NCBI RefSeq assembly: GCF_001667775.1 | Contig: NZ_LZJI01000005.1 | Coordinates: 19,661 to 83,660, forward strand | Direction of reading: 5' to 3' | DNA length: 64,000 nucleotides | DNA from: Mycobacterium sp. E1747 | GTDB lineage: Bacteria > Actinomycetota > Actinomycetes > Mycobacteriales > Mycobacteriaceae | Part shown: positions 17,743 through 25,825 of the stretch, in pieces | Layout of the letters: every line of letters begins with the position of its first letter | Position numbering within the stretch: position 1 is the stretch's first letter | Position numbers and translations under genes: made by a program | Notes under the pieces: model-generated | What the model was told of the DNA's origin: nothing | Database searches by the model: none | The model's input: only the letters and a program-made list of their open reading frames with translations

Positions 17743-17958
17743 CTAGCCACGGTGCAGCCAGCCGGCCGTGCGTCCTCGCGCCACCGCTCGGCGGCGCCGG
17801 CTGTCGGCGAGGGCGATCAACCTCGCCGTGGCCACGGCTCCCGCGCAGCCCGCGGCGGTGACACCGAAATCGATTGGCTGACCGTCGATCAACGTGAGAA
17901 CGGCGTAGTCACCGGAGACCACAGCAACGAACAGGAAAGCGTTGCGCAGGCGATTCAC
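17743..17958 (-). CDS. Small membrane protein, unknown
   Basis: A 71-codon gene read from GTG at 17958, which overlaps the stop of the 37-residue ORF upstream by 4 nt. The protein starts NRLRNAFLFVAVVSGDYAV, has a second hydrophobic stretch (FGVTAAGCAGAVATARLI) and ends with an Arg-rich tail. Two membrane segments with a positively charged C-terminus are likely. I do not recognise a family. It would be the third gene of the small P5 operon. Confidence 0.45.
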   Translation of the reverse strand: MNRLRNAFLFVAVVSGDYAVLTLIDGQPIDFGVTAAGCAGAVATARLIALADSRRRRAVARGRTAGWLHRG

Positions 17959-18068
17959 AACGCCAGCCACTCCGCCCCGATCGGACGCACAGCGAGGATG
18001 CTGCGCAGGTATCCAGTGGGACGTCCGCAGGTCGCACACACCGGGCTGGCGCCTCGTCGGGAAGCCAT
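17955..18068 (-). CDS. 37-residue CxxC mini-protein
   Basis: A short ORF from ATG at 18068 with a purine-rich GAGAG just before it. The peptide contains SPVCATCGRPTGY, a CxxC knuckle that could bind zinc or sense thiol oxidants, followed by a hydrophobic segment. It begins 17 nt after the stop of the 119-residue gene and its own stop overlaps the next GTG by 4 nt. The tight packing supports a real gene, but nothing else does. Confidence 0.4.
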   Translation of the reverse strand: MASRRGASPVCATCGRPTGYLRSILAVRPIGAEWLAL

Positions 18069-18085
18069 CTCTCGTTTGTCGTCCA

Positions 18086-18445
18086 CTAGGTCGCCATCGC
18101 CCATCGGACCATCTCCAAGCAGACCTCACACAGCACCTCAACGAGGTCGCCGTCCGTGTTTAGCCCCACCTGGTCACATCCGTCGACAGCATGTATCTCG
18201 GCGACCGCTACTGCGGGCGCGCCGCATGTTTCGCCGCTCGACAGCCCCTGGGCAGTACAAATGGGCCGCAACGTGTTCAGCTGCTGCTCGATTCCGAGGG
18301 CGGCGTCCACCGCGTCATCTCCGCTCCGGTGCGCCCACCGTCGGGCAAGGGCGGCGGCGTCCCAGATTCGTTGCAGCAGCCGCGATGACCGGCCGGTACC
18401 CGGGCCGTATTCGGCAGGTGATCGTTGGGATGGGCGGCGCTTCAT
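18086..18445 (-). CDS. Conserved-looking hypothetical protein with C-terminal Cys pairs
   Basis: A 119-residue protein. The N-terminal half is basic; the C-terminal half has regularly placed cysteines (PICTAQ, GETCGAPAVAVAEIH, GCDQVGLNTDGD, VLCEVCLEMV), like a small zinc- or redox-binding module. The ATG at 18445 has GGAGA upstream. It is the first gene after promoter P5. I cannot assign a family; the Cys spacing loosely resembles that in the 188-residue protein at 52295-52861. Confidence 0.55.
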   Translation of the reverse strand: MKRRPSQRSPAEYGPGTGRSSRLLQRIWDAAALARRWAHRSGDDAVDAALGIEQQLNTLRPICTAQGLSSGETCGAPAVAVAEIHAVDGCDQVGLNTDGDLVEVLCEVCLEMVRWAMAT

Positions 18446-18590
18446 CTGGTCTTCTCCAATTCGTGGCTATGGAGTTCCGCGCGATCACGCAGCAGCGCGT
18501 CCCGTCATCGCGACCCGCTGCTCGCTGATGCGGCCCTTGGGGTCGGCATTTGGCCGATTCCACGTACGTCCGCTCGCGATCTGTCATGCG

Positions 18591-18648
18591 AGCATTTATC
18601 GACCCGGGACGAGCGGTCATCACCCGGTCGGCTCATTCACCCGGGCGA
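18591..18648 (-). promoter_or_regulatory. Shared composite promoter P5
   Basis: A near-palindrome TCACCCGGGCGA is at 18637-18648, GGGTGATGAC at 18625-18616 and the -10 AATGCT at 18596-18591 (29-nt phasing). It serves the 119-, 37- and 71-residue genes. The rest of 18446-18799 shows no gene I can support. Confidence 0.8.
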
Positions 18649-18799
18649 TTTGATGAGTGCTGCTCGTGTCACGAGCGCACGCGAACTTCTTGACCCAAGA
18701 CAGGGACGAGCTATTTGTGTTGTTGCGCAACATGACACAATGACGGCGGGATAGGACGCCCCTGCCCGTCAATGTCGCCGGGATGCTCGCAAGTGGTGA

Positions 18800-19111
18800 T
18801 CAGCGTATGGGCGGAGGTCTACGACTCCCTGTGTGCGCAGCGTCCCACCGCGCATCGATGCGCGTGACGCGACGAAGCTCTATGGTGAGCCACAGCGTCG
18901 CGGCGACGGTGGCGAGAACGGCGACGAGCACCGAGGTGCAGAGCCATTCGTAGCGCCCATAGGCGGCTTCTGCTGCCGAGCTGATCAGCCCGCACGTGGC
19001 CACGGCCAGCAGAACCAAACCCGGCCAGAAGAAGTTGTCCTTCACGGCGATACCCGCGTGGGGTTGCGTGGTGCGGCAGTGATCCGTCGGATCATCATGC
19101 GTGTCTCCCAT
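18800..19111 (-). CDS. UsfY-like small membrane protein
   Basis: A 103-residue protein from ATG at 19111 (GGGGAG upstream). It starts MGDTHDDPTDHCRTTQPHAG, continues with VKDNFFWPG and has two membrane helices (LVLLAVATCGLISSAAEAA and LCTSVLVAVLATVAATLWLT), ending with a basic tail. The N-terminus and topology resemble the UsfY proteins encoded near sigF in mycobacteria; function unknown. The open frame upstream of 19111 is ignored because it is antisense-like in composition. It is the last gene behind promoter P6. Confidence 0.65.
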   Translation of the reverse strand: MGDTHDDPTDHCRTTQPHAGIAVKDNFFWPGLVLLAVATCGLISSAAEAAYGRYEWLCTSVLVAVLATVAATLWLTIELRRVTRIDARWDAAHTGSRRPPPIR

Positions 19112-19226
19112 TAGCACTCCCCTTCGTCGTCTCGCCGGTGACCAACAATCCATCCATGGCGGACCCGCACGAAATGCCCGACCTCTATGCGGACCACCGG
19201 GGCGTGCGACCGCTTGGATGCGCGAT

Positions 19227-19607
19227 TCAGGTCGAGCCTGCCCCGGCCCGGTTGCGCAGCTCGGGCAGCGTAATCGCCCCAATGGTGGTCACGAGCCACA
19301 CCACCACCGTCGTCGCCAGCCAGGATGGCGCGCCATCGATGGTGAGCCCGTGCGTCAATTGCGAAGCGAGGGTCAACGCGACGATCGTCAATGCCAAGCC
19401 CGCGCCTCCAAGCAGCAATGACGCGTACTCGCGTGACATCTGCATGATCGAAAAGGACAGGCTTGCTTGCATTATGGTGAACGCCAGCACTCCGACGACA
19501 TATCCCGGTATCGAGACCACGACTCCGGGAACAATCCACGCCGCAACCAGTAGTCCGATCCCCCACGATGTCAGGAGCACGCTGGCGAACCGCAGGATTT
19601 GCCTCAT
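19227..19607 (-). CDS. Four-helix membrane protein, phage-holin-4-like family
   Basis: A 126-residue protein with four hydrophobic helices (VLLTSWGIGLLVAAWIVPG, YVVGVLAFTIMQASLSF, LLGGAGLALTIVALTLAS, WLATTVVVWLVTTIGAI) and short polar loops. This matches the chromosomal phage-holin-family-4 membrane proteins common in actinobacteria; despite the name there is no phage here. The ATG at 19607 overlaps the stop of a 24-residue ORF by 4 nt. UsfY-like follows on the same strand. Confidence 0.7.
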   Translation of the reverse strand: MRQILRFASVLLTSWGIGLLVAAWIVPGVVVSIPGYVVGVLAFTIMQASLSFSIMQMSREYASLLLGGAGLALTIVALTLASQLTHGLTIDGAPSWLATTVVVWLVTTIGAITLPELRNRAGAGST

Positions 19608-19678
19608 GCCGAGGTGTAGGTCGCCGAGCCGGGTCCGCCGCCCAATCCGATGTTGTTGCCGGCTGACTCAGCGCACAT
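19604..19678 (-). CDS. 24-residue mini-protein
   Basis: An ORF from ATG at 19678 with AAAGGA 7 nt upstream. It reads MCAESAGNNIGLGGGPGSA and four more residues. Its TGA overlaps the ATG of the holin-like gene by 4 nt (ATGA). The good ribosome site and overlap suggest it is translated and couples expression of the membrane protein. It is too short for any family call. Confidence 0.45.
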   Translation of the reverse strand: MCAESAGNNIGLGGGPGSATYTSA

Positions 19679-19769
19679 CGCTTAGTCCTTTCCCGAATCA
19701 CCTACTGCTGGGGCGTGCTGCGTGTCTGGCATTCGCCCGGCCATTGGGGCGTAGGTCCTGCCGGAGTCA

Positions 19770-19827
19770 AGCTTGGGCGCCCTGCGGGTGAGCTGTCTTC
19801 ACCCCGCGGCGTCAATCACCCGGGTGA
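19770..19827 (-). promoter_or_regulatory. Shared composite promoter P6
   Basis: The palindrome is at 19816-19827, GGGTGAAGAC at 19804-19795 and the -10 CAAGCT at 19775-19770 (29-nt phasing). The predicted start near 19763 lies 85 nt before the 24-residue ORF. It serves the holin-like and UsfY-like genes. Confidence 0.82.
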
Positions 19828-19966
19828 GGAAATGACTAGGCTCCCCGAACGCGCACGCTGGGCAAATCGCCATTCGCGGTGCGGATTCGCGTGGGTGTCG
19901 GCGTCGCTGAGCGCACAGCATCGAGGGTGGGCACGTACGGCCCGATCGGTGTCCCGGCTACTCGCA

Positions 19967-19972
19967 TACACT
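19967..19972 (+). promoter_or_regulatory. Candidate -10 for the first LuxR-type regulator
   Basis: A TACACT hexamer lies 93 nt before the GTG start of the regulator at 20065, in an intergenic stretch (19828-20064) with no other feature. Unlike P1-P16 it has T at the first position and no palindrome in this orientation. The call is weak. Confidence 0.35.
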
Positions 19973-20064
19973 AACTACCAGCGCTAGCGGTTGCGAGAAT
20001 CTGTGGACGACACGACTGAGAGGCCTACAGCCCGCCTACTGCACGTCGGGGGGCGCCGGTTCGC

Positions 20065-22863
20065 GTGAACATCGCAAGGCCATCGGGGAAGCTCCGCATA
20101 CCGCCGATTCGGGGGCGGGCGGACGAGCTGAAGGAGATCGCCGAGCTGATCGCCGCGGTCACTCAGGGGCGCGGCGGCGTGCTAGTGATCGAGGGGCCGC
20201 CTGGCATCGGGAAGAGCCGATTGTTGACCGAGGTTTTGGCGTTGGCCGAAAAGGCCGGTGTTCGGGCGCTGTTCGGCGAGGCTTTCGAGTACCAGCAGGC
20301 GGTGCCATTTTTCTCACTGTTCATGGCGACCCTGCGTGCGGATCCTCCTGTCGGTGATGCGGAGGCGTTGCGCCGCCTGGGAACGTCGGCCGATCTCAGC
20401 TACTGGGTGGTGCGCGACCTGCAGGCCGCCATATACGCCGCCGCGTCCCGAACACCGTTGGCGATAGTTCTCGAGGACGTCCACTGGGCCGATAACGCGA
20501 CCTTGCTGGCGTTGCGGTCGCTGGCCGCTACGCGGCCCGATGCCCCGGTGCTGTGGGTGCTTACCGCCCGGACCGGCGCCGGCGGGCCGGCGGTGCAAGA
20601 AACGCTGTCGGTGCTGCAACGCGCGAATGCCACATTTTTGCGATTGGGGGCCATGACGCCGGACTCGGTCGCCGAAATGGTCTGCGACGCGGTACGGGCG
20701 CCGGCGGATGAGTCCCTATTGAATCTAGCTGCCAAGGCGCACGGAAATCCGTTCCTGGTCAGCGAGCTTGTGCATGGCCTGGCCGAGGAAGATCGACTGG
20801 ACGCAACCGGGGGGCGAGTCATGGCCACCGGAAATGCGCTGCCGCGACGGTTGGGCGTGGGTATGCAGCAGCGACTCGACCTGCTCTCCGACACTGCTTC
20901 GGAGGTGGTGCGGGTCGCCGGAGTGCTGCCGGACCGCTTTTCGGCAGGCCTGCTGGCCGCGATGCTGGACCGTCAGCCGGTCTCATTGCTCTCGGCGCTG
21001 GAGGAGGCGGTCCGCGCGGATCTGTTCGTCGAAGACGGTGAGCAGCTGAGGTTTAGGCACGACTTGTTGCGCGAGGCCACTCGCCAGTCATTGCCGCAAT
21101 CGCTGCGGCGGGCGATGGAACGCCAGTCGGCGTCGGTCATGCTGAGTATCGGCGCGGCCCCAATCGAGGTGGCCACCCAGCTGGCACGCAGCGCCGAACC
21201 CGGAGATCGAGAGGCGATCGAGGCATTACGGCAAGCCGCGCAATCGGTCGGCCGCAGCGACGCGAGCGCGGCCGCGGACTTGACCAAGCGCGCGCTGGAG
21301 CTGTTGCCGGCCGAAGACGCTGAGCGTGGATCCCTGGTCGCGGAAACGGTGGAATGGCTCAACCGGGCCGGCCGCCATGGCGAGGCCGAAGAAATGGCCG
21401 TCGTGGCGCTCTCGGAGGCGGTCTCGCCCGAAGTTGAGGCCGAGATCCGCCTCCGGCTCCCGGCGCACACCAAACACAGCACCCAACGGCGGGCGGAGGA
21501 AAATCGCAGAGCGCTCGAGTTGGGCGACATCAGCGAGCTCACCCGTACACGGCATCTGGCGTGGCTGGCCTACAACCTTGTGCTGCAGGACAAGAGAGGG
21601 CAACAGCGCGCCGCAGCCGACGAGGCTGCCGCCGCCGCGACGGCCACCGGTGATCTCGAGGCCACAATCATGGCCGAGGTCACCCTCGCTTTGCTCGACA
21701 TTGGCGAAGGGCACAGGGTCCGCGCTCTAGGCCGCCTCGAACAGCTTCATTCTCTCGGCTACACGAATGATGCGGCCTTGGCGCATCACTATGCGGCGAT
21801 GTACTACGCCATCCTGCTGGCAGTGTTCGGGCGGTTGGACGACGCGGCGGGCCGGATTGCCGACGGCATTGGGCAGGCCCGCCGAGAAGGCAACGCGATG
21901 GTCCTCAATATGTGGACTGTCATTGGTGCGATCGTTCACCTCGCTGCGGGCCGGCTGTCGGCCGCACGCGATGCGGCTGAGTCCCTGCCGCCCCCACAGC
22001 CGACGGGCGTGAGCGAGCCGGACCTGCTCCGCATCGTGGTGATGGCCTCGGTGGGTGTGCACACGGATGACCGAAACGTGTTGCAGCAGATGGCCAATGA
22101 CGCACAAAAAGCTTACTTCACCGGCTCACCTGCGATCCGTCGAGGAGCGGCGTATGTGCTCGCACTGGCGGCCTGGCAGCGCGACGACGTCCATGAAGCG
22201 GTGCGCTGGCTCGGCGGCGACATCGCCCTGCTCGGAACACCACTACAGGTCTATGCCTTCGATCGGCTGATCTTGAGTGCGCGGGTGGCCTCGGCCGCCG
22301 GCGACGCCGGCTTGCGCGCACGGGTCCTGCAGGCCACCGAGGTGCTGGAGTGCGAGCAGCCCACGGTCCAGCTGTTTTCAGGGGTTGCCGGATATGCCCG
22401 CGGCATACTAGGGCGTGACGCCACAGCATTGGTGGCTGCCGCGGAGTTGCTTCACTCGTCGGCGCGGCCGCTTCTTTACGCCGGCGCTGCCGAGGATGCC
22501 GGCGCCGAGCTGAGTCGCGCAGAGCGCGACCTTGAGGCCATCGACCACCTGAACGCGGCTTTCGACACTTACGTCGCGTGCGAAGCGGTTGCCGATGCCC
22601 GCCGGGTCGGCCGGATGTTGCGCCGACTAGGGGTGGAGCGCCGCATCGTCACGCACCCGAGGGCGGCAACGGGCTGGGACAGCCTCACCGATTCCGAACT
22701 CAGGGTCATCAACCTCATCGCACAGGGCGCGACCAACCGCTCAGTCGCGCAGCAATTGCATCTCTCCCCGCACACCGTGAAGACACACGTGCACAATGCC
22801 TTTGCCAAGCTGGGGATCACTTCCCGAGCCCAACTGAGCCAGCGCATGCGCAGCGCCGATTGA
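20065..22863 (+). CDS. Large ATP-binding LuxR-family regulator (LAL), copy 1
   Basis: A transcription factor of 932 residues. The N-terminal AAA/STAND ATPase has Walker A GPPGIGKS at 44-51 and Walker B LAIVLEDVHWAD near 135. A long helical, TPR-like middle follows, and a C-terminal LuxR helix-turn-helix (DSELRVINLIAQGATNRSVA, then LSPHTVKTHVHNAFAKLG). LAL proteins act as ATP-gated activators responding to inducers or partner proteins. The start is GTG. It is the first of three head-to-tail paralogues. A candidate activator for the shared promoters P1-P16, by location only. Confidence 0.92.
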   Translation: MNIARPSGKLRIPPIRGRADELKEIAELIAAVTQGRGGVLVIEGPPGIGKSRLLTEVLALAEKAGVRALFGEAFEYQQAVPFFSLFMATLRADPPVGDAEALRRLGTSADLSYWVVRDLQAAIYAAASRTPLAIVLEDVHWADNATLLALRSLAATRPDAPVLWVLTARTGAGGPAVQETLSVLQRANATFLRLGAMTPDSVAEMVCDAVRAPADESLLNLAAKAHGNPFLVSELVHGLAEEDRLDATGGRVMATGNALPRRLGVGMQQRLDLLSDTASEVVRVAGVLPDRFSAGLLAAMLDRQPVSLLSALEEAVRADLFVEDGEQLRFRHDLLREATRQSLPQSLRRAMERQSASVMLSIGAAPIEVATQLARSAEPGDREAIEALRQAAQSVGRSDASAAADLTKRALELLPAEDAERGSLVAETVEWLNRAGRHGEAEEMAVVALSEAVSPEVEAEIRLRLPAHTKHSTQRRAEENRRALELGDISELTRTRHLAWLAYNLVLQDKRGQQRAAADEAAAAATATGDLEATIMAEVTLALLDIGEGHRVRALGRLEQLHSLGYTNDAALAHHYAAMYYAILLAVFGRLDDAAGRIADGIGQARREGNAMVLNMWTVIGAIVHLAAGRLSAARDAAESLPPPQPTGVSEPDLLRIVVMASVGVHTDDRNVLQQMANDAQKAYFTGSPAIRRGAAYVLALAAWQRDDVHEAVRWLGGDIALLGTPLQVYAFDRLILSARVASAAGDAGLRARVLQATEVLECEQPTVQLFSGVAGYARGILGRDATALVAAAELLHSSARPLLYAGAAEDAGAELSRAERDLEAIDHLNAAFDTYVACEAVADARRVGRMLRRLGVERRIVTHPRAATGWDSLTDSELRVINLIAQGATNRSVAQQLHLSPHTVKTHVHNAFAKLGITSRAQLSQRMRSAD

Positions 22864-22887
22864 TCGACAGCAAATCTCGTTGATGCC

Positions 22888-22931
22888 GTGCACGGCCTAC
22901 AATGACGTGCACTGCAATGGCAGTCCGGTAA
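22888..22931 (+). promoter_or_regulatory. Promoter/operator of LAL copy 2 with twin GTGCAC boxes
   Basis: A -10-like TACAAT at 22898-22903 is flanked by two GTGCAC boxes (22888-22893 and 22907-22912). From the second box on, 25 nt (to 22931) are nearly identical to the segment before LAL copy 3 (25782-25806). Confidence 0.55.
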
Positions 22932-22954
22932 TCAAACGCTAGACAGGACACCCG

Positions 22955-25762
22955 ATGGGGCCTCCAGCCGGCCTATCCGACACCGGCGGCCAACGCCTGG
23001 TCACACCTCCGATTCGAGGACGGGCGGACGAGCTGAAAAAGATCGGCGCACTGGTTACCGCGGTGGCGCAGGGCCGCGGCGGCGTGCTGGTCATCGAAGG
23101 GCCACCCGGCATCGGAAAGAGTCGGTTGCTGACCGAGGTGTTAGTGCTGGCCGAGAAGTGGGGCGTGCGCGCGCTGTTCGGGGAGGCGTTCGAATACCAG
23201 CAGACGGTGCCGTTTTTCTCGCTGTTCATGGCCACCCTCAACGCCGATCCCCCGGTCGGAGACGCAGAGGCGTTGCGCCAGCTAGGTGGCTCGGCCGATC
23301 TGCGGTATTGGGTGGTGCACGATTTGGCCGACGCGATTAATGCCGCGGCCGCTCGGACCCCGCTGGCGATTCTGTTGGAGGACATCCACTGGGCCGACAA
23401 CGGGACGCTGTTGGCGCTCCGGTCGCTCGCCACCGCGCGGCCGGATGCGTCGGTGTTGTGGGTATTGACTGCCCGCACCGGGGCGGGCGGCTTTGCGGTG
23501 CAAGAGACGTTGTCAGTGCTGCAACGCGCGGATGCCACATTTCTGCGAGTGGGGGCCATGACACCTGATGCGGTCGCCGACATGGTCCGAGACGCAGTGC
23601 GTGCGGAAGCCGATGTGTCACTGCTGAATCTGGCCGCCAAGGCGCATGGGAACCCGTTCTTGGTCAGCGAGCTTGTCGGCGGCCTGGATGAGGAGAACCG
23701 ACTGAACGTCAGGGGCGGCCGAGCGGTGGCCACCGGACACGGGCTGCCTCGCCGTCTGGGAGTCGGCATGCAGCAGCGACTGGATCTGCTCTCCGGTAGT
23801 GCGTCGGAGGTGGTGCGGGTGGCGGCGGTCCTGCCGGACCGGTTCTCGGCCGAGCTCTTGGCAGCGATGCTAGACCGGCCACCGACGTCGTTGCTCTCGG
23901 CGCTGGAGGAGGCGGTGCGCTCGGATTTATTGGTCGAAGACGGTGAGCGCCTCAGGTTTCGGCACGACCTGCTGCGCGAGGCCACCCGGCAGTCGTTGCC
24001 GCAGTCCTTGCGGCGGGCGATGGAGCGTCAGTCGGCATCGGCCATGCTTGGCCTGGGGGCCGCCCCGGCCGAGGTGGCTACCCAGCTGGCGCGCAGCGCC
24101 GAGCCGGGAGATCGAGAGGCGATTGACGCACTGCGCCAGGCCGCGCAAGCGGTTGGCCGCGGCGATGCCAGCGCGGCCGCGGACTTGAGCAAGCGCGCAC
24201 TGCAACTACTGCCCGCCGGCGACACCGAATATGGATCGCTGGTCGCGGAAACGGTGGGGTGGCTCAACCGGGCCAGCCGCTACGGCGAGGCCGAAGAATT
24301 GGCCGACTCGGCGCTCGCGGAGGCGGCATCGCCGGAAGTAGAGGCCGAGATCCGTCTGCGGCTCCCGGTGCACACCAAGCACACCGACCAGCGGCGGGTG
24401 GAAGAGAATCGACGGGCGCTTGAGTTGAGCGGCATCAGCGAGGTTACCCGGGTCCGGCATCTGGCCTGGCTGGCGTACAACCTGATATTCGACGAAGGCG
24501 GCCAACGGCGCGCGGCCGCCGACGAGGCGGCCGCAGCCGCGAAAGTCACCGGTGATATCGAGGCCACGATCATGGCCGGCCTCACCCACGCTTTGCTCGA
24601 TGCTGGTGAGGGGTACGCGTCCCGCGCACTACGCCGTTTCGAAGAGCTCCGCCCGCTTGCTTACACGAATGAAACAGCGTTGGCGCATGCCTATGCCGGG
24701 ATGTACAACGCAAACCTCCTGGCAGTCGTCGGCCGGTTGGACGACGCGACGGCCCGCATCGCCGACGGAACAGAGCAAGCCCGCCGGGAAGGCAACGCGA
24801 TGGCTCTCGCCATGTGGGCCGTCTTTAGCGGGCTTGTCCACCTCGCCGCGGGCCGGCTGTCAGCCGCTCGCGATGCGACGGAGCGCCTTCCGCCGCCCCA
24901 GCCGACGGGGGCAACCGAGCACGACGTACTTCGCATGGTGATCCTCGCCGAGGTGGCGGCACACACCGATGACCGAAACTTACTGCAGCAGATGGTAAAT
25001 GACGCCCGTGCCGCCCACTCCACGGGCTCCGCCGGCATACGTCGAGGGTCGGCGTATGTGCTCGCGCGGGCGGCGTGGCAGCGGGACGATGTTCATGACG
25101 CAATGCGCTGGCTCGGCGACGTCATCCTGCTGGCGACGCCGTTTTTTCCCCATGCGTTGGTTCGGTTGGTCCTGGGTGCGAAGGTGGCCTCGGCCGCCGG
25201 TGACGCCGGCTTGCGCGCGCGGGTTCTGCAGGCCACCGAAGTGCTGGAACGTGAACGGCCCGCGCTGCCGCTGTTCGCGGCGGTGGCCGCCTATGCCCGT
25301 GGCATCCTCGAACACGATGCCCAAACCTTGGTGGCCGTTGCGGAGTCGCTTCGCGGGTTTCCGCGGCCGCTGCTGTACGCCAGTGCTGCCGAGGACGCCG
25401 GCGGCGAGCTGGCTCGCGCACGGCGCGACGCCGAGGCGATCGACCAACTGAACGCGGCGTTCGACACCTACATCGAGTGTGAGGCGATTGCCGATGCCCG
25501 CCGGGTCGGCCGCACATTGCGCCGATTAGGCGTGGAACGGCGCATCGTGGCTCACCCGCGGTCAAAAACCGGCTGGGACAGCCTCACCGATTCCGAACTC
25601 AAGATCATCAACCTCATCGCACAGGGCGCGACCAACCGCGACGTCGCCACGCAGCTACATCTCTCCCCCCACACCGTGAAAACCCACGTACACAACGCTT
25701 TCGCCAAGTTGGGCATCACTTCCCGTTCCCAACTGGCGAAGCTCATGCGCGACCCTGGGTGA
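22955..25762 (+). CDS. Large ATP-binding LuxR-family regulator (LAL), copy 2
   Basis: A paralogue of 935 residues with the same order as copy 1: Walker A GPPGIGKS near residue 51, Walker B ILLEDIHWAD, TPR-like middle, and LuxR helix-turn-helix at the end (DSELKIINLIAQGATNRDVA, LSPHTVKTHVHNAFAKLG). Sequence identity to copy 1 is high over most of the length, with the greatest drift in the middle. The ATG at 22955 is preceded by a weak GGAC. It has its own candidate promoter with two GTGCAC boxes. Recognition helices of all three copies are almost the same, so they may share DNA sites. Confidence 0.92.
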   Translation: MGPPAGLSDTGGQRLVTPPIRGRADELKKIGALVTAVAQGRGGVLVIEGPPGIGKSRLLTEVLVLAEKWGVRALFGEAFEYQQTVPFFSLFMATLNADPPVGDAEALRQLGGSADLRYWVVHDLADAINAAAARTPLAILLEDIHWADNGTLLALRSLATARPDASVLWVLTARTGAGGFAVQETLSVLQRADATFLRVGAMTPDAVADMVRDAVRAEADVSLLNLAAKAHGNPFLVSELVGGLDEENRLNVRGGRAVATGHGLPRRLGVGMQQRLDLLSGSASEVVRVAAVLPDRFSAELLAAMLDRPPTSLLSALEEAVRSDLLVEDGERLRFRHDLLREATRQSLPQSLRRAMERQSASAMLGLGAAPAEVATQLARSAEPGDREAIDALRQAAQAVGRGDASAAADLSKRALQLLPAGDTEYGSLVAETVGWLNRASRYGEAEELADSALAEAASPEVEAEIRLRLPVHTKHTDQRRVEENRRALELSGISEVTRVRHLAWLAYNLIFDEGGQRRAAADEAAAAAKVTGDIEATIMAGLTHALLDAGEGYASRALRRFEELRPLAYTNETALAHAYAGMYNANLLAVVGRLDDATARIADGTEQARREGNAMALAMWAVFSGLVHLAAGRLSAARDATERLPPPQPTGATEHDVLRMVILAEVAAHTDDRNLLQQMVNDARAAHSTGSAGIRRGSAYVLARAAWQRDDVHDAMRWLGDVILLATPFFPHALVRLVLGAKVASAAGDAGLRARVLQATEVLERERPALPLFAAVAAYARGILEHDAQTLVAVAESLRGFPRPLLYASAAEDAGGELARARRDAEAIDQLNAAFDTYIECEAIADARRVGRTLRRLGVERRIVAHPRSKTGWDSLTDSELKIINLIAQGATNRDVATQLHLSPHTVKTHVHNAFAKLGITSRSQLAKLMRDPG

Positions 25763-25763
25763 C

Positions 25764-25806
25764 GTGCACACCTAGAATGGTGTGCACTGCAGTGGCAGTC
25801 CGGTAG
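25764..25806 (+). promoter_or_regulatory. Promoter/operator of LAL copy 3 with twin GTGCAC boxes
   Basis: A TAGAAT -10 at 25773-25778 is flanked by GTGCAC boxes at 25764-25769 and 25782-25787. The first box begins right after the stop codon of copy 2. The layout repeats that at 22888-22931, pointing to a common regulator or to duplication of the promoter with the gene. Confidence 0.55.
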
Positions 25807-25825
25807 ATGGAAGACAGGGATTCCC

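Noticed and set aside
18315..18623. A 102-codon minus-strand frame upstream of the 119-residue gene
   Set aside because: It starts before the predicted P5 transcript start, overlaps the 119-residue gene in another frame and lacks a ribosome site.
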